A stretch of 16,280 nt of DNA from a bacterium (GCA_027080315.1 JALWSI010000166.1:1-16280), one strand, 5' to 3'; shown: positions 7,463-16,028, numbered from the stretch's first letter. Numbers and translations: made by a program. The notes: a model not told the origin generated them from the letters alone.

Positions 7463-7681
7463 TTTCCCAACAACACGCCCCAAGGATTTTTACTGGATGG
7501 GCTTCACACTTAGATATCAGACGCTTATCCTTACCAATAAACCAAAAGAACCCATCAGCAGAAAGAAGGTCAAAATCAACTTTTCTACGTTTAGGTGGGA
7601 TAAGCCTAAATATCCCTCAAAATGGTTTACTCTATTTGGGTTGTTCCCGAGTCTGTTAGGCTAAAAAGACCACTTAAGGCA
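7463..7681 (-). other. Intergenic enhancer candidate region upstream of glnB
   Basis: No gene is visible between the nifA-like stop and the glnB promoter. No TGT-N10-ACA (NifA-type) or GCACCA-type (NtrC) enhancer was found by eye. The stretch does hold inverted copies of GGATAAGC (7523-7530 and 7598-7605, 75 bp apart), interlocked inverted repeats at 7590-7616, and a near-palindrome TTAGGCTAA at 7656-7664. These are candidate activator sites. No intrinsic terminator for the upstream gene is evident. Confidence 0.4.
7590..7616. repeat. Two interlocked inverted repeats
   Basis: TTTAGG (7590-7595) and CCTAAA (7605-7610) are perfect 6-bp arms with a 9-nt spacer. GGGATA (7597-7602) and TATCCC (7611-7616) are perfect 6-bp arms with an 8-nt spacer. 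The pairs overlap so that only one can form at a time as RNA or cruciform. As DNA they could be two overlapping dimer sites, about 140-146 bp upstream of the -24 box. Confidence 0.45.
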
Positions 7682-9250
7682 TCAACGGCGGCTTCTAAAC
7701 CTCTTTGGATCTATACCGTACTTCTTCACCCTTATTCCCATCATCCTCTCGGTTATTCCTAAGGACTTGGCAGCCTTAGACATATTACCCCTTGCCAGCT
7801 TCAACGCCTCAACGAGAAGCTCCCGTTCCACCCCCTCCAAGGTGCTGGTAAGTGTTCCTTTGGGTTTGGTCCCGCTGGCCTCTGCAGTCTGAAGGGTAGG
7901 AGGAAGGTGGTGTCCGTGAATCACATCGTCCTGGCTCAATATGACGGCACGTTCTATACAGTTCTCAAGCTCCCTCACATTGCCAGGCCAGTGGTAGCTC
8001 ATGAGCATATCTATAGCCGGCGTAGAGATGCGTTTTATGCTCTTGTGGTGTATTTTGCTGTACTTTTCTACAAAAAAGTCGGCAAGCAAAGGTATGTCGG
8101 TGCGTCTTTGTCGTAAAGGAGGCAGGTGTATAGGAAACACATTCAGTCTGTAGTAGAGATCCTCGCGAAAATCGCCCTTCTCAATGAGCTCTTCAAGGTT
8201 TCTGTTGGTGGCTGCAATAACCCTAACATCCACTTTTATGGTTTCAATCCCGCCTACCCTCTCAAACTCCCTCTCCTGCAAGACCCTTAGAAGTTTTATC
8301 TGCATAGCAGGAGAGATGTCCCCTATCTCATCCAGAAATATGGTTCCCCCTTGGGCAAGCTCAAATCGTCCCTTTCTTGTGGATATTGCGCCGGTAAAAG
8401 CCCCCTTCTCATGGCCAAAGAGCTCACTCTCTATCACCGTCTCTGGAAGAGCGGCACAGCTCACCTTCACAAAGGGCTTTGCAGCGCGAAGGCTGTTGTA
8501 GTGAATGGCCTGGGCAACAAGCTCTTTTCCTGTGCCACTTTCGCCCCTTATGAGGACAGTGGTGTTGGTCTTGGCAACCTTGGCAATAAGATCGTACACC
8601 TCCCGCATGGCCTTGGAATTGCCGATCATGTTTGCGGGATGAAACCTGTCTTTCAGGGCCTCTTGGAGCCTTATGTTCTCTTCCAGCAGTCTCTGCTTGT
8701 CCTCTTGAACGGTTTGGCGCAGCTTAACCGCCTGGGCAATCATGGCAGCGATAATAGAGAGGAGACGAATATCCTCTTCAAAAGAGATGTTCTCATCAAA
8801 GAGTCTATCAACGCTCAAGGCCCCTATCACCTCGTTGCCTATCTTGATAGGAACGCAGATGAAAGAGATCTCCTCTTTCTTTAGGTTCTTACGTGCGCCG
8901 GTTCTATCCAAAAAGAGGGGCTCTTCAGAGATATGAGGAACTATAGCGGGCTGTCCCGTCTCAACCACCTTACCTGTTATGCCTTCACCCAGACGATACT
9001 TGCCCCGCTTCTGCTGATTGGCAGACAGACCATAAGCCGCCTCAATAAAGATCTCACCGGTATTACGGTTTAACAAGGTAAGGGTACCTCTTAGCATCCC
9101 CATATGCTCAGCCATGGACTCAAGCACAGGGTTCACGATCTCCCTGATATCCAAGCTGCGCTCTAATGCCTGGCTGATCTCAAAAAGAAGAAGCAGCTCC
9201 TTTACCTCTCTCTTTACCTTAGGCCTGCCGTTGTTCGCCAAAACGTTCAC
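7682..9250 (-). CDS. nifA: NifA-type sigma54-dependent transcriptional activator (GAF-AAA-Fis)
   Basis: A 522-aa enhancer-binding protein that uses ATP hydrolysis to open sigma54 promoters. GAF domain about 33-177, containing GITGKVVETGQPAIVPHISEEPLFLDR, a very NifA-like stretch. A short coiled linker is at 178-200 and the AAA+ domain at about 205-430, with Walker A GESGTGKE (236-243), sigma54-contact loop GAFTGA (283-288) and Walker B GGTIFLDEIG (301-310). A Fis-type helix-turn-helix (NMSKAAKSLGITERMMGIRVKKYGI) is at about 478-515. The inter-domain Cys pair of oxygen-sensitive NifA proteins is absent. Start: GTG 9250 has AGAGG touching it, whereas TTG 9241 (codon 4) has GAGGG eight bases upstream and may be the true start. 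Two sigma54 promoters lie downstream. No nif genes are visible, so a general nitrogen regulator of NifA descent is also possible. Confidence 0.88.
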   Translation of the reverse strand: MNVLANNGRPKVKREVKELLLLFEISQALERSLDIREIVNPVLESMAEHMGMLRGTLTLLNRNTGEIFIEAAYGLSANQQKRGKYRLGEGITGKVVETGQPAIVPHISEEPLFLDRTGARKNLKKEEISFICVPIKIGNEVIGALSVDRLFDENISFEEDIRLLSIIAAMIAQAVKLRQTVQEDKQRLLEENIRLQEALKDRFHPANMIGNSKAMREVYDLIAKVAKTNTTVLIRGESGTGKELVAQAIHYNSLRAAKPFVKVSCAALPETVIESELFGHEKGAFTGAISTRKGRFELAQGGTIFLDEIGDISPAMQIKLLRVLQEREFERVGGIETIKVDVRVIAATNRNLEELIEKGDFREDLYYRLNVFPIHLPPLRQRRTDIPLLADFFVEKYSKIHHKSIKRISTPAIDMLMSYHWPGNVRELENCIERAVILSQDDVIHGHHLPPTLQTAEASGTKPKGTLTSTLEGVERELLVEALKLARGNMSKAAKSLGITERMMGIRVKKYGIDPKRFRSRR

Positions 9251-9371
9251 CCTCTTTCGGTCTTCAACAATAATGTACTATTTTAAATCAAAACCCACAT
9301 TTAAGAACAAGATCAAATATACAAAAACCTGTCCCCTGCCAACATCCCTTATCTCAAAGATCTATTAGAGA

Positions 9372-9764
9372 TTAATCGGGAATAAGCGGTATTATCTTAT
9401 CGCTTTTACCCTTATGGCCTGCAGACTCACCATCGGTAGATGATCTACCCCTTGCCTTCCTTTCAGAAGACGCAGGGGTGGTGGGACGAGAGACAAGGCC
9501 CACCATCTTATTGTACGACTCAGCCAAAGGCTGAGCAGGGGTGAGATAGGTGAGCACCCCAAACTCGTTAATAACAAAAACACTGTCTAATGGGGCCAAA
9601 GGACACCACTGTTTGAACTCAACCTTTGGCCCCCTCTCAACGATCTGAAGCACATAAGAAAGGTAAAGGGTAGAAGGAGAGACGGTGTCCCTCCTAATCA
9701 TGGCCATCACCCACTCACCTGACATGAGTTTGACCAGAAAAGGACCCTCTTCTCCTTTGCTCAC
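9372..9764 (-). CDS. Small protein, possible Sm-like (LSm) fold, basic disordered tail
   Basis: 130 aa. The GTG 9764 start is preferred because GGAGG lies five bases upstream; TTG 9767 is only two bases from it. Residues about 8-40 (FLVKLMSGEWVMAMIRRDTV, then YVLQIVERG) resemble an Sm1 motif: hydrophobic-V-K-L-x-x-G followed by strands. The next part, WCPLAPLDSVFVINEFGVLTYLTPAQPLAESYNKMVG, resembles the end of small Sm-like proteins known from phages and some bacteria. This is a pattern judgement, not a database match. Residues from about 93 on are Ser/Lys/Arg/Gly-rich and probably disordered. The gene lies 16 bases after the mutase gene and is probably co-transcribed with it; nifA follows after 121 bp. 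Its function is unknown, and RNA binding would be a guess. Confidence 0.7.
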   Translation of the reverse strand: MSKGEEGPFLVKLMSGEWVMAMIRRDTVSPSTLYLSYVLQIVERGPKVEFKQWCPLAPLDSVFVINEFGVLTYLTPAQPLAESYNKMVGLVSRPTTPASSERKARGRSSTDGESAGHKGKSDKIIPLIPD

Positions 9765-9780
9765 CAATCCCTCCCCTTCT

Positions 9781-11463
9781 TCACAGAATCACCCTTTCAT
9801 GGAACTCTCCGTACACCTCTCTCAAGGCTCCTGAGATCTCACCCAAAGTGGCATACACCCTTGCAGCCTCAAGGATTGGAATCATAAGGTTATCTTTACC
9901 GGTAGCGGCCTTCTTGAGCCTCTCAAGGGCTGTATTAACCGCCTGGTTGTCCCTCTTCTCTCTCAACCTCTTCACTCTTTCCCGCTGGGCCTTCTCCACC
10001 GACTCGTCAATCTTCAAGATCTCTGCCGGTTCCTCTTCCTCAATCTCAAAGGCGTTAACCCCAACAACTATCTGCTCTTTTTTGTCCACAGCCAGTTGAT
10101 AGGCATAAGAGGCATCCTGGATCTCTTTCTGTATGTACCCCTCTTCAATGGCCCTAAGCACACCACCCATCTCGTAGATCTTGTTGATATACTCCTCTGC
10201 TTTGGCCTCAATCTCGTTTGTCAGCGCCTCAATAGCGTAAGAGCCAGCAAAGGGGTCTATGGTGTCGCATACTCCCGACTCGTAGGCGATGATCTGCTGG
10301 GTTCTAAGGGCGATTCTGGCAGACTTTTCAGTGGGCAGGGCAAGGGCCTCGTCCAAGGCGTTGGTGTGAAGAGACTGGGTACCTCCCAGAACCGCTGCCA
10401 GGGCCTGAATAGTTACCCTAACAATGTTGTTGTCAGGTTGCTGTGCAGTGAGTGTGCACCCTGCGGTCTGGGTGTGGAAGCGCAGCCTCTGGGACTTATC
10501 GTTGCCGCCGAATCTCTCCTTAATGAACTTGGCCCACAGCCGCCTTGCAGCCCTGAACTTGGCGATCTCCTCCAAGAAGTTGTTGTGGCAGTTGAAGAAG
10601 AAGGAGAGCCTTGGGGCAAAGTCGTCTATCTTTAACCCCGCCTCTATTGCCGCCTCCACATAGGCGAGGCCGTCGGCAAGGGTGAAAGCAACCTCTTGCA
10701 CCGCGGTAGAGCCCGCTTCGCGAATATGGTAGCCAGAGATGGAGATAGGATTCCACTTGGGTACGTGGTCTTTGCAGAAGGCGAAGATGTCTGTGATGAT
10801 GCGCATTGAAGGCTCAGGGGGAAAGATGTAGGTGCCCCTTGCCACATACTCTTTAAGTATGTCGTTCTGAATGGTGCCCCTCAGTTTTTTAGACTCAACC
10901 CCCTGTTTCTCTGCAACCACTATGTAGTAAGCCAGAAGTATAGAAGCCGTGGCGTTTATGGTCATTGAGGTAGAGACCTTGTCCAAGGGGATCTTGTTGA
11001 AGAGGATCTCCATATCCTCAAGAGAGTCTATGGCAACCCCCACCTTCCCCACCTCTCCCAAGGCCATGGGATGGTCAGAGTCGTAGCCCATCTGGGTGGG
11101 GAGATCAAAGGCAACAGAAAGCCCCGTCTGTCCCTGTTCCAGAAGATACCGGTACCGGCGGTTGGACTCTTCCGCCGTGGCAAATCCGGCGTACTGGCGC
11201 ATGGTCCAGAACCTTCCCCTGTACATGGTAGGCTGAACGCCCCTGGTGAAGGGATAGGCTCCAGGCAGGCCAAGTTCCCTCTCTTCGTCAAAGTCCGGCA
11301 TGTCCGCTGGAGTATAAACCCGTTTTATCTCAATGTTTGAGAAGGTCTTAAACTCCGGTTTTCGTTCCGGCGCCTTCTGAAGCATAGGTGCCAGAACCTT
11401 CTCTTCCCACTCCCCCCTTCTTCTCTCGCTATCCCTTATGGCCTCGTCTCTAAAGAGTTTCAC
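9781..11463 (-). CDS. mcmA: Methylmalonyl-CoA mutase large (substrate-binding) subunit
   Basis: 560 aa, the length of the split-type large subunit: the TIM-barrel domain is present and the B12-binding domain is absent. It interconverts (R)-methylmalonyl-CoA and succinyl-CoA with adenosylcobalamin. [20 protein letters not shown] carries Tyr81, and PSMRII carries Arg221. By comparison with the Propionibacterium enzyme these match Tyr89 and Arg207, which bind the substrate carboxylate; isobutyryl-CoA mutases replace both. His246 (SGYHIREAG) and [16 protein letters not shown] are also intact. Start is GTG 11463 with GAGGTG seven bases upstream. It follows the biotin carrier gene by 29 bases. The partner cobalamin-binding subunit (DxHxxG type) is not in this window and must be encoded elsewhere. 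Confidence 0.95.
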   Translation of the reverse strand: MKLFRDEAIRDSERRRGEWEEKVLAPMLQKAPERKPEFKTFSNIEIKRVYTPADMPDFDEERELGLPGAYPFTRGVQPTMYRGRFWTMRQYAGFATAEESNRRYRYLLEQGQTGLSVAFDLPTQMGYDSDHPMALGEVGKVGVAIDSLEDMEILFNKIPLDKVSTSMTINATASILLAYYIVVAEKQGVESKKLRGTIQNDILKEYVARGTYIFPPEPSMRIITDIFAFCKDHVPKWNPISISGYHIREAGSTAVQEVAFTLADGLAYVEAAIEAGLKIDDFAPRLSFFFNCHNNFLEEIAKFRAARRLWAKFIKERFGGNDKSQRLRFHTQTAGCTLTAQQPDNNIVRVTIQALAAVLGGTQSLHTNALDEALALPTEKSARIALRTQQIIAYESGVCDTIDPFAGSYAIEALTNEIEAKAEEYINKIYEMGGVLRAIEEGYIQKEIQDASYAYQLAVDKKEQIVVGVNAFEIEEEEPAEILKIDESVEKAQRERVKRLREKRDNQAVNTALERLKKAATGKDNLMIPILEAARVYATLGEISGALREVYGEFHERVIL

Positions 11464-11492
11464 CTTTATACACCTCTCTTCCCAGGGGTTTA

Positions 11493-12014
11493 CTATTCAG
11501 ACTCTGTATCAATAATAACCAAAATGGCTCCGCTCTCTACCACATCTCCCTCGCTAACCTTAACCTCTTTCACCACTCCTTTATCAGGAGCCTTAAATTC
11601 GTTCTCCATCTTCATAGCCTCTAACACCACAACAGGCTCTCCAGCCTCAACGGCATCTCCCTCTTTTACAAAGACCTTGACGACCTTACCGGGCATGGCA
11701 GTGGTGATCTCTCCAGAAGCGGCACCTGCTCCTTCGCCGAGAATCTCCATCATCTTCTTGCGCATCTCGTCAATAACCTCAATGTCAAAGTGCTCGTCGC
11801 GAATCAGCACCTCGTACTTGCCATCCCCTTTAGAGTCCAGATCCACCTCAAAGCTCTCTCCATCGCGGATCACCGAGAAAGAGCAACATCCCTTTCTACG
11901 CACATCCAGGTTGAGAGATCTCTCACCATCTATGGTCACCTCAAAGAGGCCCTCTCCAACCTCCTTCACCTCTACGGTGTGCTCATCTCCATTAACAGTG
12001 GCAATGTAGGCCAT
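11493..12014 (-). CDS. Biotin carboxyl carrier protein of acyl-CoA carboxylase
   Basis: 173 aa. The C-terminal biotinyl domain (about 104-170) has the motif [13 protein letters not shown], with Lys135 as the biotinylation site, and begins [19 protein letters not shown]. The N-terminal 95 residues are a separate beta-rich segment ([23 protein letters not shown]), as in carriers of propionyl- or oxaloacetate-type carboxylases. It carries carboxybiotin between the biotin carboxylase and the carboxyltransferase encoded just upstream. ATG 12014 has AAAGGAG nine bases upstream. The gene follows the biotin carboxylase by 17 bases. Using a separate carrier instead of a fusion to the biotin carboxylase is common in anaerobes. 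Confidence 0.94.
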   Translation of the reverse strand: MAYIATVNGDEHTVEVKEVGEGLFEVTIDGERSLNLDVRRKGCCSFSVIRDGESFEVDLDSKGDGKYEVLIRDEHFDIEVIDEMRKKMMEILGEGAGAASGEITTAMPGKVVKVFVKEGDAVEAGEPVVVLEAMKMENEFKAPDKGVVKEVKVSEGDVVESGAILVIIDTESE

Positions 12015-12031
12015 TGTTTAAGCTCCTTTCC

Positions 12032-13540
12032 TCATCCTCTCATCATCTGAAGCCGTCTGGTGTAAAGCTTCCACATGTTGCACTCGCCAGTAGAAGGGGC
12101 TCCTTTCTCTACCCTCGTGCCTTCCGAGGACTCCTCTGCTATGGCTGCCACGGCAATGGCGAGATCCTGGTAACGGTTCTCTCTCCCTTCATCCAGCTTC
12201 TTGAAGATAGTGTCAATGAAGGTGGTATCAAACTCTCCAGAGAGGAAGATAGGGTTCTCCATCACTTTTCTGTGGAACGGAAGGGTGGTCTTCACCCCTT
12301 TAACCATAAACTCGTCCAAGGCCCTTCTTGCACGTTCCACAGCCTCGGGACGGTCTTTGCCCCAAACAATGAGCTTGGCGATAATAGGATCGTATTCCAA
12401 GGGCACCTGCGCCCCCTCAAAGACCCCCAAGTCAACCCTTACACCTGGACCACCAGGAAGCCTCAGGCCTGTGATAGTACCCGGCGAGGGCATGAAGTTG
12501 TTGTAAGGATCTTCGGCGTAGATACGGCACTCAATGGCAGCTCCTTTGGGCTGAACATCCTCTTGGGAAATAGAGAGGGGTTCTCCTGCGGCAATGCGGA
12601 TCATCTCTTTCACTATGTCTATTCCCGTCACCATCTCTGTAACCGGATGCTCCACCTGAAGTCTGGTGTTCACCTCTAAGAAGTAGAAGTTGTTGTTAGC
12701 ATCCATGAGAAACTCAACTGTACCGGCACTGTAGTAGCCCGCTGCCGCAGCCACCTTAAGGGCAGTCTCACCCATCTTTTTGCGAAGCTCTGGGGTAAGC
12801 ATCATGGCAGGGGTCTCTTCAATAACCTTCTGGTGACGGCGCTGAATTGAACACTCACGCTCTCCCAAATATACCCCGTTGCCCTGGCGATCTACCAAAA
12901 TCTGCATCTCAACGTGCCGCGGGTTCTCAATGTACTTCTCAAGGTAGAGGGAGTCGTCAGAAAAGGCAGAACCCGCCTCTGAACGGGCCATGCGCACTGC
13001 GCTCTCAATCTCATCTTCGCTGTGCACAAGCCTCATTCCCTTTCCACCGCCTCCTGAGACCGCCTTGAGCATCACAGGAAAGCCTATCTCTTTGGCCTTT
13101 GCCACGATCTCTTCGTCAGAGAGTGGCTCAAGGGTACCGGGAATAAGAGGAGCACCGGCCTTCATGGCGGTCTGACGGGCAACGGTCTTACTCCCCATGG
13201 CCTCAATGGCCTCTCGGGGAGGACCAATGAAGACTATCCCCTCTTCTTCGCAGCGCTTGGCAAACTGCGAGTTCTCTGCCAAAAATCCGTATCCAGGGTG
13301 TATGGCCTGGCAACCCGCTTTCTTTGCCACCTCTATGATCTTCTCTATATTAAGGTAGCTCTCGCTGGCAGGTGAAGGGCCTATGTGGTAGGCCTCTTGG
13401 GCCAGACGTACGTGCAAGGAGTCTCTGTCAATGTCAGAATAGACAGCCACCGCTCCTATTCCCATCTCTCTGCATGCCCTGATGATTCTAACCGCTATCT
13501 CGCTGCGGTTGGCAATCAGAATCTTTTTGAACAAAGCCAT
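12032..13540 (-). CDS. accC: Biotin carboxylase subunit of acyl-CoA (propionyl-CoA) carboxylase
   Basis: 502 aa. Carboxylates biotin on the carrier using ATP and bicarbonate. It begins FKKILIANRSEIAVRIIRA (pre-ATP-grasp domain). The ATP-grasp glycine loop GGGGKG is at 163-168, ERECSIQRRHQK starts at 227, and the catalytic stretch EVNTRLQVEHPVTE starts at 289. A C-terminal extension of about 50 residues beyond the standard AccC length ends in NMWKLYTRRLQMMRG, as seen in propionyl-CoA-type enzymes. AAGGAGGGG overlaps the stop of the preceding gene, so translation is probably coupled. A role with acetyl-CoA in fatty acid synthesis cannot be excluded, since such subunits can be shared between carboxyltransferases, but the gene order favours propionyl-CoA. 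Confidence 0.95.
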   Translation of the reverse strand: MALFKKILIANRSEIAVRIIRACREMGIGAVAVYSDIDRDSLHVRLAQEAYHIGPSPASESYLNIEKIIEVAKKAGCQAIHPGYGFLAENSQFAKRCEEEGIVFIGPPREAIEAMGSKTVARQTAMKAGAPLIPGTLEPLSDEEIVAKAKEIGFPVMLKAVSGGGGKGMRLVHSEDEIESAVRMARSEAGSAFSDDSLYLEKYIENPRHVEMQILVDRQGNGVYLGERECSIQRRHQKVIEETPAMMLTPELRKKMGETALKVAAAAGYYSAGTVEFLMDANNNFYFLEVNTRLQVEHPVTEMVTGIDIVKEMIRIAAGEPLSISQEDVQPKGAAIECRIYAEDPYNNFMPSPGTITGLRLPGGPGVRVDLGVFEGAQVPLEYDPIIAKLIVWGKDRPEAVERARRALDEFMVKGVKTTLPFHRKVMENPIFLSGEFDTTFIDTIFKKLDEGRENRYQDLAIAVAAIAEESSEGTRVEKGAPSTGECNMWKLYTRRLQMMRG

Positions 13541-13554
13541 CTCTACACCCCTCC

Positions 13555-15105
13555 TTACAGTGGAATGTTACCGTGCTTTTTGGGAGGATTGGTGTCTCTC
13601 TTGTTCTTCAGAGAATCCAAGGCCTGAATCATCCTCTTGCGCAAGAACCTGGGCTCAATAACCTCGTCAATGTACCCAAGCTCTGCGGCACAGTAGGGGT
13701 TTGAGAAGAGCCTACGGTACTCCGCCACAAGCTTCTCCTTCTCTTTCACAGGATCCTCAGCCTCGGCAAGCTGCTTTCTGAATATGATGCTAACCGCACC
13801 GTCGGGCCCCATAACTGCAATCTCTGCAGTGGGGAAGGCCAGGTTTATGTCTCCCCTGACGTTCTTGGAACCCAACACGTCAAAGGCACCACCGTAAGCC
13901 TTTCTGGTGACCACCGTCACCTTGGGCACAGTGGCCTCGCAGTATGCATAGAGCAGCTTAGCCCCGTGTTTGATGATGCCGCCGTGCTCCTGATCAACCC
14001 CGGGCAGGAATCCAGGAACATCCTCAAAGGTGAGGATGGGAATGTTGAAGCAGTCGCAGAATCTCACAAAACGACCGCCTTTGATTGATGCATTGATGTC
14101 CAAGCATCCTGCCAGCACCATGGGCTGATTGGCGACAATACCCACCACCTGGCCGTTCATACGGGCAAAACCGGTGATGATGTTCTGGCCAAAGTGGGGC
14201 TGAACCTCAAAGAAGTAGTGGTTATCAACCACAGCCTTGATAAGCTCTTTCATGTCGTAGGGCTTGTTGGGATCGTCTGGAATCAGGTAGTTGAGGTCAT
14301 CGTCAACTCTCTCGGGATCGTCTCCTGTATCCTTGTAAGGAGGATCCTCCATGTTGTTACTGGGAAGGAAGCTCATAAGCTCCCTGATCATAAGCAGGCA
14401 CTCTTCGTCGTTCTCTGAGGCGAAATGGGCAACACCGCTGGTGGTGTTATGTGCCATGGCTCCGCCAAGGGACTCTTTGTCAATCACCTCGTGGGTGGTC
14501 TCTTTGATCACGTCGGGACCGGTGATGAACATGTAGCTTGTGTTCTTCACCATGAAGATAAAGTCAGTCATGGCAGGAGAATAGACCGCTCCCCCTGCAC
14601 AGGGTCCCATAATGGCAGAGATCTGGGGAACCACTCCCGAGGCCAACACGTTACGTAAAAAGATGTCTGCGTATCCTGCAAGACTGATCACGCCCTCTTG
14701 AATACGGGCACCGCCTGAGTCGTTGAGTCCAATAACCGGAGCGCCATTCCGCATGGCAAGATCCATTATCTTGCAGATCTTTTTGGCAAACATCTCAGAA
14801 AGAGAACCACCAAAGGCGGTGAAGTCTTGAGAGAAGACATACACAAGCCGCCCATCTATCTTACCGTAACCGGTGACAACGCCGTCACCGGGAATCTTCT
14901 GTTTTTCAATACCAAAGTGGTTGCAACGATGCACCACAAACCTGTCCATCTCAACAAAAGAGCCTTTGTCCAAAAGCATATCAATCCTCTCCCTGGCAGT
15001 AAGCTTGCCCATCTGGTGCTGCTTCTCAATGCGATCCTTTCCGCCACCAAGCAAAGCTCTCTCGTTGCGCTCTCTCAGCTCTTGAAGTTTCTCTTCGATG
15101 CCCAT
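13555..15105 (-). CDS. pccB: Propionyl-CoA carboxylase beta (carboxyltransferase) subunit
   Basis: 516 aa. A crotonase-fold carboxyltransferase moving the carboxyl group between carboxybiotin and propionyl-CoA. The N half has [18 protein letters not shown], then [17 protein letters not shown] and [13 protein letters not shown]. The C half has [31 protein letters not shown] and [14 protein letters not shown]. Asp409 in GGAFDV is at the position that favours propionyl-CoA in the Streptomyces enzyme, where acetyl-CoA enzymes have a hydrophobic residue. ATG 15105 has GGGAGG upstream. Methylmalonyl-CoA decarboxylase alpha subunits look alike, but no membrane sodium-pump subunits are encoded here, so a carboxylase is preferred. 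It is the first gene of the five-gene carboxylase-mutase operon. Confidence 0.95.
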   Translation of the reverse strand: MGIEEKLQELRERNERALLGGGKDRIEKQHQMGKLTARERIDMLLDKGSFVEMDRFVVHRCNHFGIEKQKIPGDGVVTGYGKIDGRLVYVFSQDFTAFGGSLSEMFAKKICKIMDLAMRNGAPVIGLNDSGGARIQEGVISLAGYADIFLRNVLASGVVPQISAIMGPCAGGAVYSPAMTDFIFMVKNTSYMFITGPDVIKETTHEVIDKESLGGAMAHNTTSGVAHFASENDEECLLMIRELMSFLPSNNMEDPPYKDTGDDPERVDDDLNYLIPDDPNKPYDMKELIKAVVDNHYFFEVQPHFGQNIITGFARMNGQVVGIVANQPMVLAGCLDINASIKGGRFVRFCDCFNIPILTFEDVPGFLPGVDQEHGGIIKHGAKLLYAYCEATVPKVTVVTRKAYGGAFDVLGSKNVRGDINLAFPTAEIAVMGPDGAVSIIFRKQLAEAEDPVKEKEKLVAEYRRLFSNPYCAAELGYIDEVIEPRFLRKRMIQALDSLKNKRDTNPPKKHGNIPL

Positions 15106-15156
15106 TTCTACCTCCCTAAAAGCGTTTCGGTATCACTGTAATCGGTCTCTCCCCTT

Positions 15157-15180
15157 AATACACCCCTTCCACACTGTCAA
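15157..15180 (-). promoter_or_regulatory. Possible sigma70 promoter of the pccB operon
   Basis: A perfect -35 hexamer TTGACA lies on the - strand at 15180-15175, directly after the PPTase stop. The -10 is poor: TATTAA at 14-bp spacing or TAAGGG at 17 bp. Read-through from the PPTase gene, only 75 bp upstream, is equally possible. Confidence 0.3.
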
Positions 15181-15891
15181 TTAAGACACGCTGTTGGTCT
15201 TCCACACCACCGCAAACACTCTGCCTTGAACAAAACAGAAGGCCCCTTTCGCACCTAAAAGATCATTACCCAAAGGTACCACATCAAAAATCCCATCTTC
15301 GTCGTGTTTAATCATCACATCTTTGAAGCCCACAGAGGCCTTGGCAATGGGATATTGGAACTTAAAGAAGGCCTCTTTGGCTGAAAAGGCAACAGCCAAC
15401 CATAGGGGAGCCTTATCTCTATCCCACTCATAAAGCTCGTTTTCAGTAAGTATCCGCTGAGCAAGACGAGGACGAACCCTGTTAACTTCCTCCACATCCA
15501 CCCCAATTGAGGCGCACTCTTTGCTAAAAGCCACGCCGCAAAAGGCAAGCCCTTTGCAGTGCGAGATTGAACCCACAACTCCTCTTGGCCACAGGGGCTC
15601 CCCAGAGTCTCCTTTCAGCACAGGAGAGGGAGAAAACCCCAATTTTCTCAAGGTCCTGTGAGCAGCCGCCCTGCCAGAGGCAAACTCTCTCTGTCTCGTT
15701 TCAGAGGCTTCCTTAATAGCAGCCGCCTCGGCATCAAAGAGATCCGTGCCTTCAGAGCCAATGGCAAAAGCCCCACAGGGCAAAAGTGAAGAGAAGTAAC
15801 CCTCAACCTCTTTAAAAGATGATGCGCATAGAACTCTCTTGAAATGCTCTATTTCACAACAGGCATCATAAAGGCCAGCGATTGTGTTCAA
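15181..15891 (-). CDS. 4'-phosphopantetheinyl transferase, Sfp/EntD type
   Basis: 236 aa. Transfers the phosphopantetheine arm of CoA to a serine of a carrier protein. RQREFASGRAAAHRTLRKLG (66-85) is the EntD/Sfp N-terminal signature. GEPLWPRGVVGSISHCKG (98-114) follows. Mg-binding Asp132 and Glu134 lie in IGVDVEEVN, and FSAKEAFFKFQYP (169-181) holds the catalytic Lys/Glu. All active-site signatures are present. The start is TTG 15891 with GAGGG seven bases upstream; no better ATG exists. It may be the organism's only such enzyme (a general ACP activator) or serve a secondary-metabolite or polyunsaturated-lipid synthase encoded elsewhere. No carrier protein is in this window. It has its own likely promoter and lies 75 bp before pccB, so co-transcription is possible. 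Confidence 0.9.
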   Translation of the reverse strand: MNTIAGLYDACCEIEHFKRVLCASSFKEVEGYFSSLLPCGAFAIGSEGTDLFDAEAAAIKEASETRQREFASGRAAAHRTLRKLGFSPSPVLKGDSGEPLWPRGVVGSISHCKGLAFCGVAFSKECASIGVDVEEVNRVRPRLAQRILTENELYEWDRDKAPLWLAVAFSAKEAFFKFQYPIAKASVGFKDVMIKHDEDGIFDVVPLGNDLLGAKGAFCFVQGRVFAVVWKTNSVS

Positions 15892-16028
15892 AACTCACCC
15901 TCTTCTGGTTCTTTTTCGCTTATTCTATCAGTAACAGGCTAAGTGAAGCAAGAGAGCCACTGCATATTACCCTTCTTCAGGGTTTTAAGAGGTCTTTATC
16001 TTAAAATTGGGTTATAAATTTGGAGATT
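15892..16028. other. Intergenic region before the right-edge ORF
   Basis: Apart from the promoter at 15922-15951, this holds a short hairpin ACCCT-TCTTC-AGGGT followed by TTTT on the + strand (about 15968-15986). No terminator for the - strand ORF at the right edge and no RNA gene were recognised. Confidence 0.3.
15922..15951 (-). promoter_or_regulatory. Likely sigma70 promoter for the phosphopantetheinyl transferase
   Basis: On the - strand, TTGCTT (15951-15946) is followed after 18 bp by TAGAAT (15927-15922), which is one base from TATAAT. Transcription would begin about 24 nt before the TTG start. The -35 is weak. Confidence 0.45.

Noticed and set aside
7463-7681. Classical NifA (TGT-N10-ACA) or NtrC (GCACCA-N3-TGGTGC) enhancer
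   Set aside because: I searched by eye upstream of both sigma54 promoters and found no match at acceptable spacing; only other repeats are present.
9351-9372. ATCTC-N12-GAGAT inverted repeat after the Sm-like gene as a terminator
   Set aside because: Only 5-bp AT-rich arms with a long spacer and no T-run, so it is too weak to call.
12014-12679. Forward ORF of 221 codons antisense to the biotin carboxylase gene
   Set aside because: It is antisense to a strongly conserved enzyme and shows no motif of its own.
13555-15105. Methylmalonyl-CoA decarboxylase (sodium pump) instead of a carboxylase
   Set aside because: The alpha subunits look alike, but no membrane beta subunit is encoded here, and a biotin carboxylase gene is present, which a decarboxylase does not need.
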